From Cyclina sinensis (Eukaryota > Mollusca > Bivalvia > Venerida > Veneridae), in the NCBI GenBank assembly GCA_012932295.1, contig JAAONU010000019.1, positions 22,949,908-23,013,907 of the forward strand: DNA of 64,000 nt. The letters run 5' to 3'. The notes under the pieces were generated by a model. It saw only the letters and a program-made list of their open reading frames with translations. It did no database searches and had not been told where the DNA came from. Below are positions 23,127 through 36,502 of the stretch, one piece after another (the stretch's first letter is position 1; each line of letters opens with the position of its first letter). Both the position numbers and the translations under genes were made by a program.

Positions 23127-23810
23127 AGCTACATTTCGGGGACAATGTCAAATTCCAGTGAAAGCTCTTGTGTTTTTTTAACTTTGTTTCTTTTAACTCA
23201 ATACTAATTATGATTTCTCAACAATGGTTCCCTGACAATGATACCTCGACCAATCTTACTTTTAACGGATTTTCCTGTTAGACTTAACTTTTTCTCATAT
23301 TTTTTCCAGGTATTTGTCCAATTTTTCAGAATACGAGAGGTTGGGTGGGATTAAAGCCATGTAAATTTTGCGGATTGGCTCGGGCTATTTGGCCCATTAA
23401 GGGTGGAAGTGACCTGAGTTGTAAATCTGATATTGGGGTCATGGAGAGCGTTTGGGAGTTTTACTTAGAAATGTTATATGCGATTTTATACTTTCTGGGC
23501 TAAGGGAGTTGAAGGACCATGCAACCTTTATTGTGTAAAAATGTTGAAACAATTTGTAATCAGATTAGCCATCCAGGGTTCGTCGACTTTCCCTAAATGC
23601 CAAACGCTTATACACGAAAATCAGTTCAGTCCAAACAATTTATTTCAAAACAAAGGCTATATGTGTTGCGTAAAGTTCATGAGCATTAAATCAGCGAAAA
23701 AAATACATTATCAATGTACAACAAGATAACAGATATTTTAACAACATAACGAAATGATGATAGTATTATAAAGTTTTCATAAGAAAATTTCTATAGCAAA
23801 TTAGGGAGAC
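23127..23810. other. Intergenic, nothing recognised
   Basis: An 83-codon frame at 23478-23729 has no recognisable features. Confidence 0.5.
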
Positions 23811-23814
23811 ACTA

Positions 23815-24960
23815 TCAAGTATTCCTTAGGCGCTCAAATGCTTTGTATATGAAATAAGCCCAATTTCTAATTTTCTGAAAATTTGTTTGACTTAACCAGT
23901 TGTAAAAAAAATTACAAAATTTAGGTGTCGCCAATAGAAACTTATTATGCATCCGTAAGTCTGCAAATAGTCTACATTCTGAAACAAAACGATACTCGTC
24001 ATCTGATATCTGGCAACTTAAGCATTTCCTTCCTTTAAAAGGTATACTAGTACTTTTTGACCAATACCACCCTCTAGATTCAACAGCTAACCTATGTAAA
24101 GATAGTCGTACCCTTGACAAAAAATCTGTACTTTCTGATGTGTATAAAATAGTTATGTTTCAGTATTTACTAAAACTATATTCGGAAATGCGTCCAGGCA
24201 GTCTTAACATAATATGTTTGAATCTTGAAAGCTACTATTTAAATCTTGTATAAAGTTATTATTTTTAACGTTGCCTAAATTTATTTAGACAGATTTTTAC
24301 ATCCCCAACGTCTTGTGCAAGCCATAAATAGTAAAGATAGTCGTAACATTTACGAAGGAATTCTTAATTTTCTGATGTTTATTATATTATTATATTTAAG
24401 TATTCACTAAAACTGTTATCAGAAATGTGTCTGTAAAACAAAGGTCCTGTTTGATTCTTGAAAACTACTGTTAAAATCTTGTATTAAGGTATCATAATAA
24501 CATAGTCTTGATAAAGTTTTGACCTGAGAAGCCTGATTTTCTTTTAGTCGCATTTGATTCTACGTACATTTTTATGTGTTCATAAACCCTATATTTCTCT
24601 TTATTTAATTTAGTATTACATAGTTTTAGTCAATACTTTATAACATTAAAATAACGTTGATTAACAAGATTTATTAAACCCCAAAATTTCTGATGCAAAC
24701 TTTATAATTGACCAAATTAGTTTTTTTTAGAAAAACCAAGCGTATGTTTCATAATCAAAATTTCGAGACCCTTGTGTATTCTGTTTAAAGGTGAACACAT
24801 ACCATCCATCAGACTGGGAAATTGTGATAAATTTTGATTAATGTTGATATTAATATCTGCATTTTTTAAAGTTTCAGTTAGATTATTTAAAGCTGTCTTG
24901 AAATTATGTTCACTTAATTTTTCTTTGTAAATGTTCGTTTTACTGGAGCCCTATTTATGA
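23815..24960 (-). mobile_element. CR1-like LINE remnant, C-terminal end
   Basis: The minus-strand frame 24120-23815 carries the C-terminal zinc-finger-like signature of many non-LTR ORF2 proteins: RLSLHRLAVESRGWYW, then CLSCQISDDEYRFVSECRLF and DLRMHNKFL. Upstream (to about 24.96 kb) broken frames include PLNRIHKGLEILIMKHTLGF, matching the usual 'VHLKFCKYLLG' region. Stops and frameshifts make it inactive; the 5' limit is approximate. Confidence 0.75.
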
Positions 24961-25159
24961 GAATAATTCATCTTTATCGTGTCAATCATAGGTTGTGTAT
25001 CTTTAATCGGTTCTAGTACCTCAAAACTGTTGAAAGTATTTAATATAGATTGACTACAGATTAATAGAATCTATCATTGGGGTGGTTGAAGATCGGGCTA
25101 TCCAATCCGAGTGTGACCGGTTCCCGCCGGAAACGAGCCTCTGCGTCGTCAGCTCAAAC

Positions 25160-26090
25160 TAGTCTGCCAACTGCCGAACTATGGTTATCAGGTAACGGTA
25201 GGAAACTGTCACTGGACAGATCATTTGTCTATAGCTCGGTATACTTTTAATCCAGCACGTGCTTTATTATTGCCCTTGACCATTGGCGGATATCCGTTTT
25301 AACACGCTTAATTTTAATCATATCTAGTATGAATTGTTGTGTTTTATTTTTTTCTTAAGATTTTGCAGTGCATAATATCTAAGCTTTCAGGCAATATTTT
25401 AAGGTCCTCGAATTCATAAATCTGATTTTAGTAGTATTTTTATCAAAGTTTTTATAATTATCATAATTCGTGGTAGTAGTTCTAGTAGAAGATTTTGTTG
25501 TGGCAGAGACAAAAAAGTCACCGCAAACGCGATAAAATGCTAAAATATTTACCTGTTACAGCTGGCATTATCCGAGGAGTATTAATTTTTCACACGGGAA
25601 CAAAATTATCTTTGCCTCCTTGAAACATACTTTATCTATGCACGCCAGAAGCAGGGTAAACAATTATTAACTGGTTTCAAATGATTTGTACTTTCTTTAA
25701 TTCATAATAGTTCACCAAGAATGTATCAAAAGGTCAGAGTTACAGTCAGTCAAGTATGTGTAGAATTTCAGGTATTCTTTGCGCTTCAGGATATTGTCAA
25801 CGGCTGGTAATAAATGTCTAGGTTGAACGGCTCGAAAATGAGACTAGTCTTGATTTGAAGAGGTACACATTTTTGTTTCAAAATTTTAAAAACACATCTT
25901 ATAATCACAGTGTCGTCTCAAACAGTTACATCATTTTTCACTGTTTTATATGCGCGTGGCCATATACACTGATACATACTTTACATGCAATTTTACACTG
26001 TAAACATTGACAAGCATGTGAATTGCTCATGTAGAGCATTTCATAACTTTTCAGACTTCTACATTACAGTTATTTTTCATTCGCTTTTTT
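25160..26090. repeat. Duplication C, right copy: MMP downstream flank
   Basis: Matches 10795-11720, for example TGCCGAACTATGGT, TTGCAGTGCATAATATCTA and CATACACTGATACATACTTTAC. Confidence 0.85.
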
Positions 26091-26358
26091 AGAAAGTTTC
26101 CTTCTCAGGTTGCGTTTGCTTTATTTCTGAGATAAATGGACATAGCTAGGCATGTAAAGGCAATTTCTTTGTGGCAGTATGTCTTCACAGCATGCTGAAG
26201 ACCTTTAATATTTGTAATGTACTTGTCAGGAAAATACGTTCATAACAAAAATTAAATATTGTTGTATAATGTATTTACATTCATTTAACAGTTGTAATAT
26301 TAAAAATTACATTTCAGTATGTTTAATCGTATCAAAGAAACGAAAATATGGAGTCAGT

Positions 26359-26364
26359 TTTATT
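26359..26364 (-). terminator. Poly(A) signal of the MMP gene
   Basis: AATAAA on the minus strand, 37 bases after the stop codon at 26401-26403, implying a very short 3' UTR. Confidence 0.6.
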
Positions 26365-26400
26365 GCACACTGGAAATGGATCACATTACGGGACAACTTT

Positions 26401-29400
26401 TTATAAACACTCTGCTCCAAGTAAGTCACGTGCTATACTCTTCTTCCGGTCTAAAAGTACCCGTCTGTGGTCGTATCTCTTGTAACTGAAATATAAACAT
26501 ATACACTTTAAAACGATGACATAAAAGCATTTTACATCAATGGTTTTAAAGGGACATAACCTAAAATTTACCGATGTTGTACTGTATATTTATTTTAATG
26601 GATCATTCTCTTTAAAAATGAAAAAAAAAATGATAATTTAAAAAAGAACATATAATAAAAACTTTTTCCTCAAGGCATGTAGCAACAAAGCAAGTGTGCA
26701 TTTGAAATAAATGGTTATCTACCTGAAATGCTAAATGATCAATTCTCTATTCAAAGTCTAAAATAAGTGCATTCAGTGTGTGGGTTGTAGTTATAGAATT
26801 ATCGACTTAAGCCTTAACATATGATAATAATTCATTTTTACCAATCACATTAGATAATTTGAAGAAAAAAGATGGAAACTCAAAACTTCGGGGTATCCCA
26901 TTTGATACCATCAAAGCATGGGGTTGCTTCCCTGTACAAGTCTTTAAATACTTTACTCAACTGTCTCTCTTTCATTGCGATACTAACAACCAGTTGATGT
27001 TTCTCTTGTATGAAACATATATCTACAGTCGTACATGATTCACCATCAACAACAGCCTAGGAAAAGTCTAAAGAAAACAGATGTACATACTGTTTTCCTT
27101 TGAACACGTAAATCATCCCGTCCTTCGTCTGCAGTATGGCATCAGGTTTGGGCGGTAGGTAGTCCCAGTAAGACTTTGTCTTCATGACACCGTTTGTTAT
27201 TGCCTCTGAGTACAGGTGTAACTCCCAGAAATACTTACCCTATGAAAAACAACAGTATTTCATAAAAAAGAATCTCGTTGGTGTACAATAATTGTGTATT
27301 TCCTTGGAATATTGAAAGTAAACATTCGACAAATGAATTGGCAATGCTTAAGTCTGATTTAAAGCTATTTATTTGTTGTTGTTTGAGATTTAAGCTAGCT
27401 TAATCTGCTTTATCATCTTTATATGAATTCTTTTTTTTCTGGCTACATTTAAAAATCTCTGCTCAGCCAAGGATGTCGATTAGAGATAAGGATTAATTAG
27501 TTTGTACTACACTACAGAAAAGCGGTTAGTCCTATTTTTTATATAAAATTATTAAACAGAAAACAAGCCCGTGACATATTTGTTGCCTAGTGTGCCGAAA
27601 CGAAAGTAAAGCAACACCAATGTCCATTTTGTTTGCCAATGATTTAGCCTTTTTATCTATCGTGGAGAAAACATCGTTCGGTACAGATTTGAAACATCTA
27701 TCTTATAACAGATTTAAGGTGGCTTTTGCAAGCATTTCGCTCTAAAATGAGACTGTTCCTACCCCGAACATGTACCACTGGTAGTCAGCGAACTGATTCT
27801 TGTGAATGAACGCTGCATTTGGCTTGTAAGGCAGGTCCGCCTTGTCCATCTGCTTTGGGTACCCTTTGTCCAGCCTGCGACCTGTGTATCGCCACATCTT
27901 CCGACCTTCAAATGTTTTACATGTTAGTCTTTAACATCATCAGAAATAATAAATAATTATATCAAAATGTGAAACGTCGCTCGATGAATACTTCTTTGTT
28001 TCAAACCAGTACTCACACAGAAGGTGTTGGAGGACGGGAAAGCCACTGGAGAGACCCTCATCCGCGGTGACATTTGAACCAGCGACCTCCGGATCGAGAG
28101 TCCAGCGCTCTACCCACTGACTACTCCTCCTCCATGTGTATATGTAAATATATGTATATCTATTTAAGGTGCAAAATACTATTAACATAGAAAAAAATAT
28201 TACATATTTAGTTAACACTGATAAGAACACAGAATGTGCTTTACTTTGTGTACGTTATAGTACTGTCATAGTTCCTTCTTAAACAAATATCATATCACGA
28301 ACGTGTTTTATGTTGCATTGATTATGTTGGTTAAAGTTTTTTGCTAAGTGTTTTACTTTGCACTGCTTCTATTAGTATTATTTCAACGTGTTTACGTTGC
28401 ATTCTCTTCTCATAAATACAAACCTTTGAATAGGTATGTTCTTTTTCTTTCATCCGGAAGGAAGGCTGCAGTTTTAACACGTTTTGGCCCTTTCTTGAAC
28501 ACTTTTCTAATTGGCTTTGGATAACCGTCAAAAACACACTCACTTGTCCTATTGCAGTCTTCGTAAATCTTGTAGATATATTTACCTATAAATAACATCA
28601 TTGTTCCTCTTTCAGCTGAAAATAAAACAACCATGCTTTTTCATGACAATAACCAACGACAGTAGCTTCACATGTGTATGTAGAACGTCATGTCAATAAC
28701 CCACGACAGCAGTTTACTTTTCCATTTAGAACTTCACAGCCATAACCAACGATAGCACATTTACTTTTATATGTAGAACTTCATACCAATAACCCACGAC
28801 AACAGACTAACTTTTACATGTAGAATTTCATACCAAAAGCCCACGGTCAAACATTGCTTTGCACAATCTGACTCAAACTAGTTATTTATATTTAAATCAG
28901 TATGCTTCCATTGCATGCGCAATTCTGATTTTTTACTACAGTGTTACCTTATGCAAAGCAAAGACATAAAATCTCAGTAAAGCAAGAAACACGCCAGGAA
29001 CCTACTTGAAATAGCTGCGTCAATTTTCGTCCCGCACAATAGTTCGTCTTTTGTTTTCATAGTTGTCCCAGTAACAGGTGCCACAGACGGATTTGGATGT
29101 GTCGTATTAATAAATATCCCTGGATCTGAGACAGTTGCAGCATTAGCCGGAAGTGACGCTGTAGTTTTGTTGGAAACTTCCGGTCTTGTAGTAACTGGTA
29201 ATTCCAAAGAAGCGTTTGATAAAACAAGTTCAGTTCTTGCAGTTGTTGCGACACTTTCTTGTTCTGTTACAGATTCGTCCGGTGGACCTGTTAAAGGAAT
29301 GCCATTATTTTCACTTCCACATTGAAGAAGTAATCAACCTTAGGTGAAGCATAAGTGATATTTTTCCTTTTTGCTATTCATATTAAAGAAAATGCCTTTT

Positions 29401-32400
29401 GTTATTTACGATCACTGATCATTTTTTTCTTTCAGCGTTCAGTTATAGTTTTGGAAAAAATTATTCTTAAAATGCTTTAAATCGATCCAAGTAAAAGAAT
29501 GTCAGAGATTATTTTTTAATTTCTAAAGATAAAAAATGAAAATGAAATAAGATAAATTTTAATTTTTTTCGAATGGCTACCGTACAGATCTTGGATTCCG
29601 GCAATGTCATCGATATGCAAGGGGAAATTATCACTGTACTGTTGATAGAACGGTGACATCAGCGCCCCTCTTGTGACAGAATGGCTCAGTCCAAGAGAAT
29701 GTCCTAGCTCGTGAGTGGCTATCATTTCAATCTCGGCGCCGTCCGATTGGTGGAAAACCCAGAACTCGTCATCATCGAAGTGGGTTCGTCCATCTTCAGG
29801 TAGAAAAGCATGAGCCAAAATTCCGCCTGCAATGAGAGGACGCATATATATTTTGTCTCGTTTTTGCAGTGGTCAAACAACGGTTCAAGTCTTAAACAAC
29901 ATTAAGTGATTAAGAAAAAGAACGATGTTCAATGCACAAGTCATTATACTGTTGGAAAGAAGTACTTCTGAAAGGTTTTCAACATCAGGTTTAAAACAAA
30001 CCATGTGTTAAAAAGAAAATAAAACAGAAATACGGGACGAAGAAAATGTCGCATCAAACTTAAAGGAAAAATAGAATCTTATGAGCTTTACTCTACTTCT
30101 GTTAAAATAACTCAGGTGGTTAATAACTACTCACATTAACATCCATCTGAGGCACACTTTACCTTCGTTGAGACTTCAGGTGTATATATTTGATTTATTT
30201 TCTGCCCCTGATAGTATCAAGTGTATATTTCATGAAATTGCAATTTTGTCTATAATCAGGTGTTACCTGGGCCGTCAAAAGCGTTTCCGATTCCATCACC
30301 ATGGTCACCAGACGCAAACAGTATGTTTACATTTGCTGTTTCATTTGTCTCCAGAAAAGTCAGCCCACTTGCATTTTCCCACCGCCGTAAACTATTTTGT
30401 ATTGCCTCTCTGTAAACGACAACCAGTAGACATCAAAATGTAGAAACTTGAATACTTATACTGTGTACAAGGGACATAGATTACAAATACGTCTCTGTAT
30501 ACGAATTACTGAAACGTGTCGGTGATTATGCGATGACTATTTTGTACATGATGAAGATTTACACAAGGTTATCATAACATAAAACCGTACTAGTCAGTAA
30601 ACTTGTTTATTAACGTTTTTTTTTCTTTCTTTCTTTTTTTTTTTGGAACAGAAAAACTCTGGTCACCGTGAGACAACTTAAGTAAAGTATCGGATCTACC
30701 TAAGTATTTGGAAATTATATTTATCAGATTGCACTGTGAAGGTTGGTCTGGTTACCGACGAAATATTAGATAAAGTATTTAAATAATAACTAACTGTTCA
30801 TTTTTTCTCTCCGCTATGAATTGTGGAAAGAAAGGTAACTCAGTTTCTTTATGAACATATTAGAGTTACTGTTATTTATCACTAAAAAATAAATCTAGCG
30901 ACGCGAGACTGAAAATGATCCCCTTCAGTTACGTTAACCTAATAATTTGCTACATGAACAAATAGATGTAATATTAATTCGTTTAAATGTTTGTTACCTT
31001 TTATTAACATTTTATTTCTCTACTGTATATAATATTTTTTTCCCTTTACACTTAAATTGTTTACAGCATAAGGCTTGTTTTTCGTTACGTCTCGCGGAAT
31101 TAACATTACCTTTGTTCTTTAACCGTTAGTTTATCTGTGTACGACAATACCCTCCAAGTGACTGTCTTATTCTTCCATTTGGGTCCTGAAATTTACATCT
31201 GATCCAGTAAAACATACATGTAGTTAGACTGACATGTGTCTGAGGAAAATATTTGTATTTGAATACATGAAATAATATTCATTGTTTGGATTTGAAGGCA
31301 TATTTTTAAATTAGGAGTATTCCGGGGATTTGTTTTTCAAATCAAGCAAATATGAATTATTTTGAATTAATGATAACCCGATGTCGTGGTGTCAGTAGAG
31401 CAGATAAACTGAAAACAATACTTTTGGTATGTATGTATGTATGTATGTAGAGAGTTGTTATTATGCCATTTGGGGTGGAAAGTCATTTATTACAAAAGAA
31501 TGCTTTCTGGGTGTCTTAATGCCTAAAGAGGAAGATATGAACATATATTCTTCTTTAAATTATCAAAATCTTTTCATTGTATAGCGAATGGGACAATACA
31601 AAACATATGCAGTATCTTATCAACATTATGTGCATTTAATATACATCAGTTTTCTGTAACCAATGGTTCCTAAAGGTTCAATACATATATATATTCTTTT
31701 GTTCTGTGTGTTGCCTTGAAACGTACAAGCGCAGCCTCGAAAATTTTACTCTAAGACTTAGTTCTTCGCAGTTAATGAATTTAAACAGAACAGTATACTC
31801 CGAGGTCCAGTGGTCTGACAATATCTCCTTGCTGTTCTGTTAACCTTGAATTCCAAGCTTTCGGCACGTTTAACATATTTTGTTATTGGCGATTCTCTTA
31901 GCATTTCTGATATTGTAGCATCGAAGAGATCGTAAAATAGTTTTCTAGTATACTTTTAAGGTAGATGCTGTGAAAGAAATAAGATCATGAAAGATCATAC
32001 CTGCAGTGTATTTGAGTGGCGTGTCCGGATCGTACTTTTGGTCTGTTATATCGGGAAACCCACACCTTGGTCGCAGCATGGCACCAACCGTCTCACTGTT
32101 TACCTCCCCTGTTTGCGGCAGGTTCGCAAACGTTTGGAACAACCTTTAAAACGAGAGAATGTCTTTTTATTTAAAACGAGGTATTTCGGAATAAAAATAG
32201 TTTATTTTTACATCATAATAATATCAGAGAAAAAAACATCTATTCAATGAATAGTAAAATTTTATTTAAGAGAAAAGATACTTTTTCAAAATAAAAATTG
32301 TATGCATATCTAGGCCGTCAAATGCTGAATTCGGAACTGAACAATAGTTCTGAGTAAAAATTAACTTATTGTATGGTAGATATCATAACCTTAATGCATG

Positions 32401-35400
32401 TTTTCTACTGTGTTCAGAGTGAGCTGTAACACCAGGGAATCTGTTCTGAAGCTGTGGTAGATATCCATATTTCTCCAAATATGTCTGTAAAAACGATAAA
32501 CACAATATCATAACATCTGCTGCGCCGTATGATTTAGGTAAATATCCCGGTAAAACTGATCAGACGAGACCGTTTAAGCCTTTTCAGTTCTTGGACAACT
32601 GATTACTTTGCCTCTCTATGGAGTATGAATCATCGAGTTTAGTGAGAAAAAACAGGGAATGTATAAGATAAATATCGGCTGTACTTTAGTGATAAGGCAC
32701 ATAGAAGAGATCCACAGAAAAACCTCTGAAGTTATAATGCAGTTTGTTAAGGTTAAACTGATGTTGAAATCCTGAAAATCATATCTGGAAAATGAGTTTG
32801 AATGTAACATCATTAACTTTGTGAAACCGGATTCAGTTCAATGACTTTAAGCTGCGAAAGAAACTTCAGACACAATACGTCATTGTAGTTTTCAACAAGC
32901 TTCAGAAAATTGTACTGTGTAAAAAGTTAAAATGTACCAATCTAGAATTCAACCAAGCTAGTCACGTGATAAAACAGACGATGCATCTATTAATTTTAAT
33001 TTATTTATCGTCGGTACCGGTTGCCTTATGGCAGAGTTTTAATTATTTTAAGGGGTAGTGCAAGGTACAGAAAACATCCTTTTCCAGAGACAACCCGATT
33101 CTTTTCAATGCTCAGTGTATAGCACTGATACATGGGACTTTGGTTAAACGTCTCATCCGAAAGACAATTAGTAATTTGGAGCGAACAGGGCATAGAACTA
33201 GCCACTCATGGATTGCAGGTCCAGCGCCTTACCACTAGATCGTCAAACCAAAAGCTTCTTAAAATTCCTAAACCAAACTCAGGTTTCTATAGAAAAAATT
33301 TAGGTAATTCTGGACCCAGATTATGGAATGACATTCTATTATATATAAGGTCTTCTGACTCGCAAGGGCAATTTAAAAGGAGACATATAAAGTGGAAGCT
33401 TCCTGATTTAGAAAAATCAATAATTAAAGCTCGTTTCATAATAATTTTTTGTATAAATATTTTTTGCAGATTTTCAGTGCTACACATTATTAGTGTCCAT
33501 CATGTGCCTTTGTATTCATACTGTGTAGTTTTCATTGTGTGTTATTTTGTTTTAAAAATTATTTTCATAATAGTTTGAATTTATTTTCATGTTAATGTAA
33601 CTTCTTTATGTCTCAATCTTGTGCATACTATGTAACTACGTTTGTGTGTAAGTTCAGGTCCACATGGAAGATGTGAAAAGCAAATGTGTTTATTTCTTTA
33701 AATAACGTCTTTATTATTATTACTATTATTATTATTATTATTATTATCACTGATCCACCCCTGGACGATACAACCATAGTGTTCGTTTAATGTACTTAGA
33801 TGGTCAGGTGTGCACTATGAATAATAAAACACTGTACTGACTGAACTTTTCAAGGCTTCTAACTCGTCTAATAAGGATCTATATCCGGACATGTCACTTC
33901 AACAAAAGGGGGTTTTAACATCTGTAACCTTCAGTAAGTTTGTCATTAACTGCTGTTTTCTCCAGTAACTGTTGTTTTATATTCATCTATTGTTTTTTGT
34001 TTATGTCAATGACTTTTCGTGTCTTAACACTTCCGTTGAACTTATATGTTCATAACAACATACGATAAGTTTTGGAAAGAAAATTTTTTTAAGAGACCAT
34101 TTTGGAGCATTCAAGTTCCTCCAAAGTCATATATATCCGAGTACTACTGATCAACTAATGTCACGGTGCAAAATTTTACAAGAAGTTCAAAGAATTGGTA
34201 AAATTAAAAGATGTGTCAATCTAAAAAAAATGGTATTTAATGAAATTCAAAATTAATTCTCTAAAGAACATGAAAGTTCATAGCAGAAAAATGCAATGCA
34301 CCTCGGAAAAGACCACCTGGGGCGGGATTCGAACTCAGTGCTCCCGCAACTATAACCAACGCTCTAACCACTGAGAAAAAGAATCGATTCCCTGACGCAG
34401 TAAATTGTCAGAGATTGTATTTAAATAATTATAGGCCGGTGCGCTCTGGACTATAACAATTATCACTGGACAATAATAAACAGAATTATCAAATGTAACA
34501 ATATAATGATACTTTTCAAAATAAGATTAAGCTAGTAAATACTTCGATAAGGCGTGGACAAGATGTATACAAGTATAATCGCTGCGCATATTTTGTTAAG
34601 GCATGTAAATATTATTACTTAAACAGTTCTTTCGTGAAAACCGCAACCACAATTGGTTTTATTCATCTTAATGATCCAGCTTTAAGCTATTGTACAAATG
34701 AACAGTATCTCACAGAACGTTAAACCGCAAAAAATGATGTAGCAAAATGCTCAGAACAAAGAGAGAGAGAGAGAAAGAGAGAGAAAAGTATTAAAATATT
34801 GAAAAGGCAGAAAAATTAACAACAATGAAACGTTTGAAATGATCTAATATTTATTTATCGCTCAATTTCACATTACCGGTTCACTCGTTTTTCTCTTTTA
34901 AGATTGTGTAACCTATTGTGTAATATAGTTAGGGAGAATGGTTAGTTAATGTGGAGTGACATACGAGTCTATAGTGACTTATCGTTTCTAGTTTTTATCG
35001 ATTTTTTTGTTCATCACAAAAGAAAACGTGAACAGAGATACAAAAACAGCCAAAATATATTCATGTGGAAAACGGGTTATTCCTGGAATGCCGCTATTTA
35101 TAGTTACTTTTTAGAAACAAAAGCAATCATTTTCATATCCGTATACGTATTATACTCTCGTGACTACAGATATTGTTATGAGTAAATTGATAATGTATTC
35201 ATACACCAAGATAATGTACTTTGTGGGCATATAGGAAATAAAAAGTTCTTTTTCCCTATTAAAGGGACATACTCTAAAATTAACAGGTGAAATACTGCAT
35301 ACCTATTTTATTGGCTTATTAGCAGAAAAACATACGTTCAAAACAGTTTCCTGTAGGAATATATTTCACAACTAAGAAAGCATTCCTTTTATGATAAATT

Positions 35401-35995
35401 CTATCCACTCAATAATGGTACTACAATATATCTCGAAATAAAGGTTTATAAAAACGCATCCACCTGACCTGTTGTTCTTAGATTTTTTCTACTTCGGGTT
35501 ATATTTCAGTCAACAGCATTCAAATTTACATTATTAAATTTAAAGAAAATGGTATACTCTAAATTGTGAAATCTATCGAATATCATCATCAGAACAAATA
35601 AAATAAAAAAGACATGTAAAAATATTTCATTTCAGCTTTATTATTAAAATTTTTGTTTATAAAAAATGAATTAAGTTTGTATCTTAAGCTTCACCATTGG
35701 CCATTATGCGTACTGAAATTTTGTTTATAAGATATAAATTAATCTTTTAACTTAGGCTTCATGACTGACCACCATGCACATTTCCACCATTAAAATATTT
35801 AAAAATTACAAAAATATATTCTTTTGTCTTTTTAATACATGAATATTATTTCAAAAATTACTTGAGAGAAAAAGAATAAAAGATACTCACATCTACGTCA
35901 AAAGGAGTACCCTTTTTACTTTCTACATCAAGAGGATGCCCATTACATAATACTAAAACTGAAAAGAAAAAAATCATTTTCCCAATGTTTCCCAT
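26401..35995 (-). CDS. Secreted matrix metalloproteinase, 11 exons, 552 aa
   Basis: Exons in transcription order: 35995-35891, 32484-32390, 32143-32001, 31185-31110, 30409-30267, 29826-29581, 29287-29006, 28615-28424, 27905-27763, 27239-27091, 26485-26401. All junctions are GT-AG and all phases agree. Residues 1-19 are a signal peptide (MIFFFSVLVLCNG core). The propeptide carries YLEKYGYLP and the cysteine switch PRCGFPD (Cys94). The catalytic domain (about 115-270) has PKWKNKTVTW, AFDGPGGILAHAF, the zinc site HELGHSLGLSH (His226, Glu227, His230, His236) and Met-turn Met244. A Thr/Pro/Asn-rich linker (about 271-355) precedes a four-bladed hemopexin domain bracketed by Cys in LLCGTKIDAA and in the final GAECL. 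There is no furin site and no membrane anchor, so it should be a secreted zymogen cleaving matrix proteins. Exon 9's acceptor (ATTTGAAG) is the weakest call. Confidence 0.93.
28000..28140 (-). mobile_element. tRNA-derived SINE (family 2) in MMP intron 8
   Basis: Minus-strand head: A-box-like GTCAGTGGGTAGAGCGCTGG, CTCTCGATCCGGAGGTCG, then GGTTCAAATGTCACC in the B-box position. Matches 61300-61425 in order, including the TTTCAAACCAGTACT / GGTTCAAACCAGTACT end and ACTCCTCCTCC / GCTCCTCCTC start. Confidence 0.7.
31428..31452. repeat. (GTAT)n microsatellite in MMP intron
   Basis: About six tandem GTAT units. Confidence 0.95.
33050..33243 (-). mobile_element. tRNA-derived SINE (family 1) in the first MMP intron
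   Basis: Shares order and wording with 62005-62192: AGTGCAAG(G/A)TACAGAAA, TTTTC(A/C)ATGCTCAGT, TGGTT(A/T)AACGTCTCATC and GAAAGACA, followed by a degenerate tRNA head ending at the A box near 33240. B box decayed (CATAGAACTAGCC). Confidence 0.7.
33244..33750 (+). mobile_element. 3' end of a LINE with (TTA)n tail
   Basis: The plus frame NSGFYRKNLGNSGPRLWNDI followed by RSSDSQGQFKRRHIKWKLPD matches the usual C-terminal phrase of CR1/L2-type ORF2 proteins ('GPKLWNSLP.. I.....L..FK..LK..L'). A 3' UTR-like stretch then runs into a (TTA)n array at 33711-33747, a typical tail for such elements. Truncated at its 5' end against the adjoining SINE. Confidence 0.7.
34310..34385 (-). mobile_element. tRNA-like SINE head in the first MMP intron
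   Basis: Minus strand: A-box-like CTCAGTGGTTAGAGCG and B box GAGTTCGAATCCCGCCCC, spaced as in a tRNA. Flanks do not form an acceptor stem. Confidence 0.6.
34758..34788. repeat. (GA)n microsatellite
   Basis: GAGAGAGA run with two interruptions. Confidence 0.95.
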
Positions 35996-36500
35996 TCGCC
36001 AATATTTAGATAGAACACAATGTTTCAGAACTGATGTGCTTAGTTAACATTCCACGTTTTAGTGCTTGCCTATGGCTTTTATACTCGACTCATTCAGCTA
36101 GGCTCTTTGAAATAGACTTGTGTTTATGAAATACATCTGTATTTTCAGTTTATTTACAGTTTTATTACTCATTTTGTTGCGCATAACTGCACTTTTAGAT
36201 CTGTTATTTTGCTTGTCTGTAACTTACAGTCTAAAATATGCTGGGTTTCTTTCTGTTATATCTAACAATGAAGTAATGATCAAATTTATCAAATTTTTGG
36301 TCTTATAACGAATATACTCAAAAGTACTTTTTGATAAGGCGAAAATGCTGTAGACCAGAACTACAAATTGATCATGTGTACATATATCTACAGTGAAATG
36401 TCTACGTTTTTAACGAGATAGAAAAACAGCATTTTGTTTTTGGCCTTATTGACAACTTGTAAACAAATCAGGTTCTAAACGCTGGCAAGGAGTGTTATGT
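35996..36500. promoter_or_regulatory. MMP 5' flank, promoter location inferred only
   Basis: Sequence upstream of the MMP start codon. The 5' UTR and any promoter must begin here or in an unseen upstream exon. No clear TATA or initiator could be fixed. Confidence 0.25.
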
Positions 36501-36502
36501 AC

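Noticed and set aside
33132..33578. 148-codon frame as a cellular gene
   Set aside because: It spans a SINE and the 3' end of a LINE; the middle matches a retrotransposon C-terminus.
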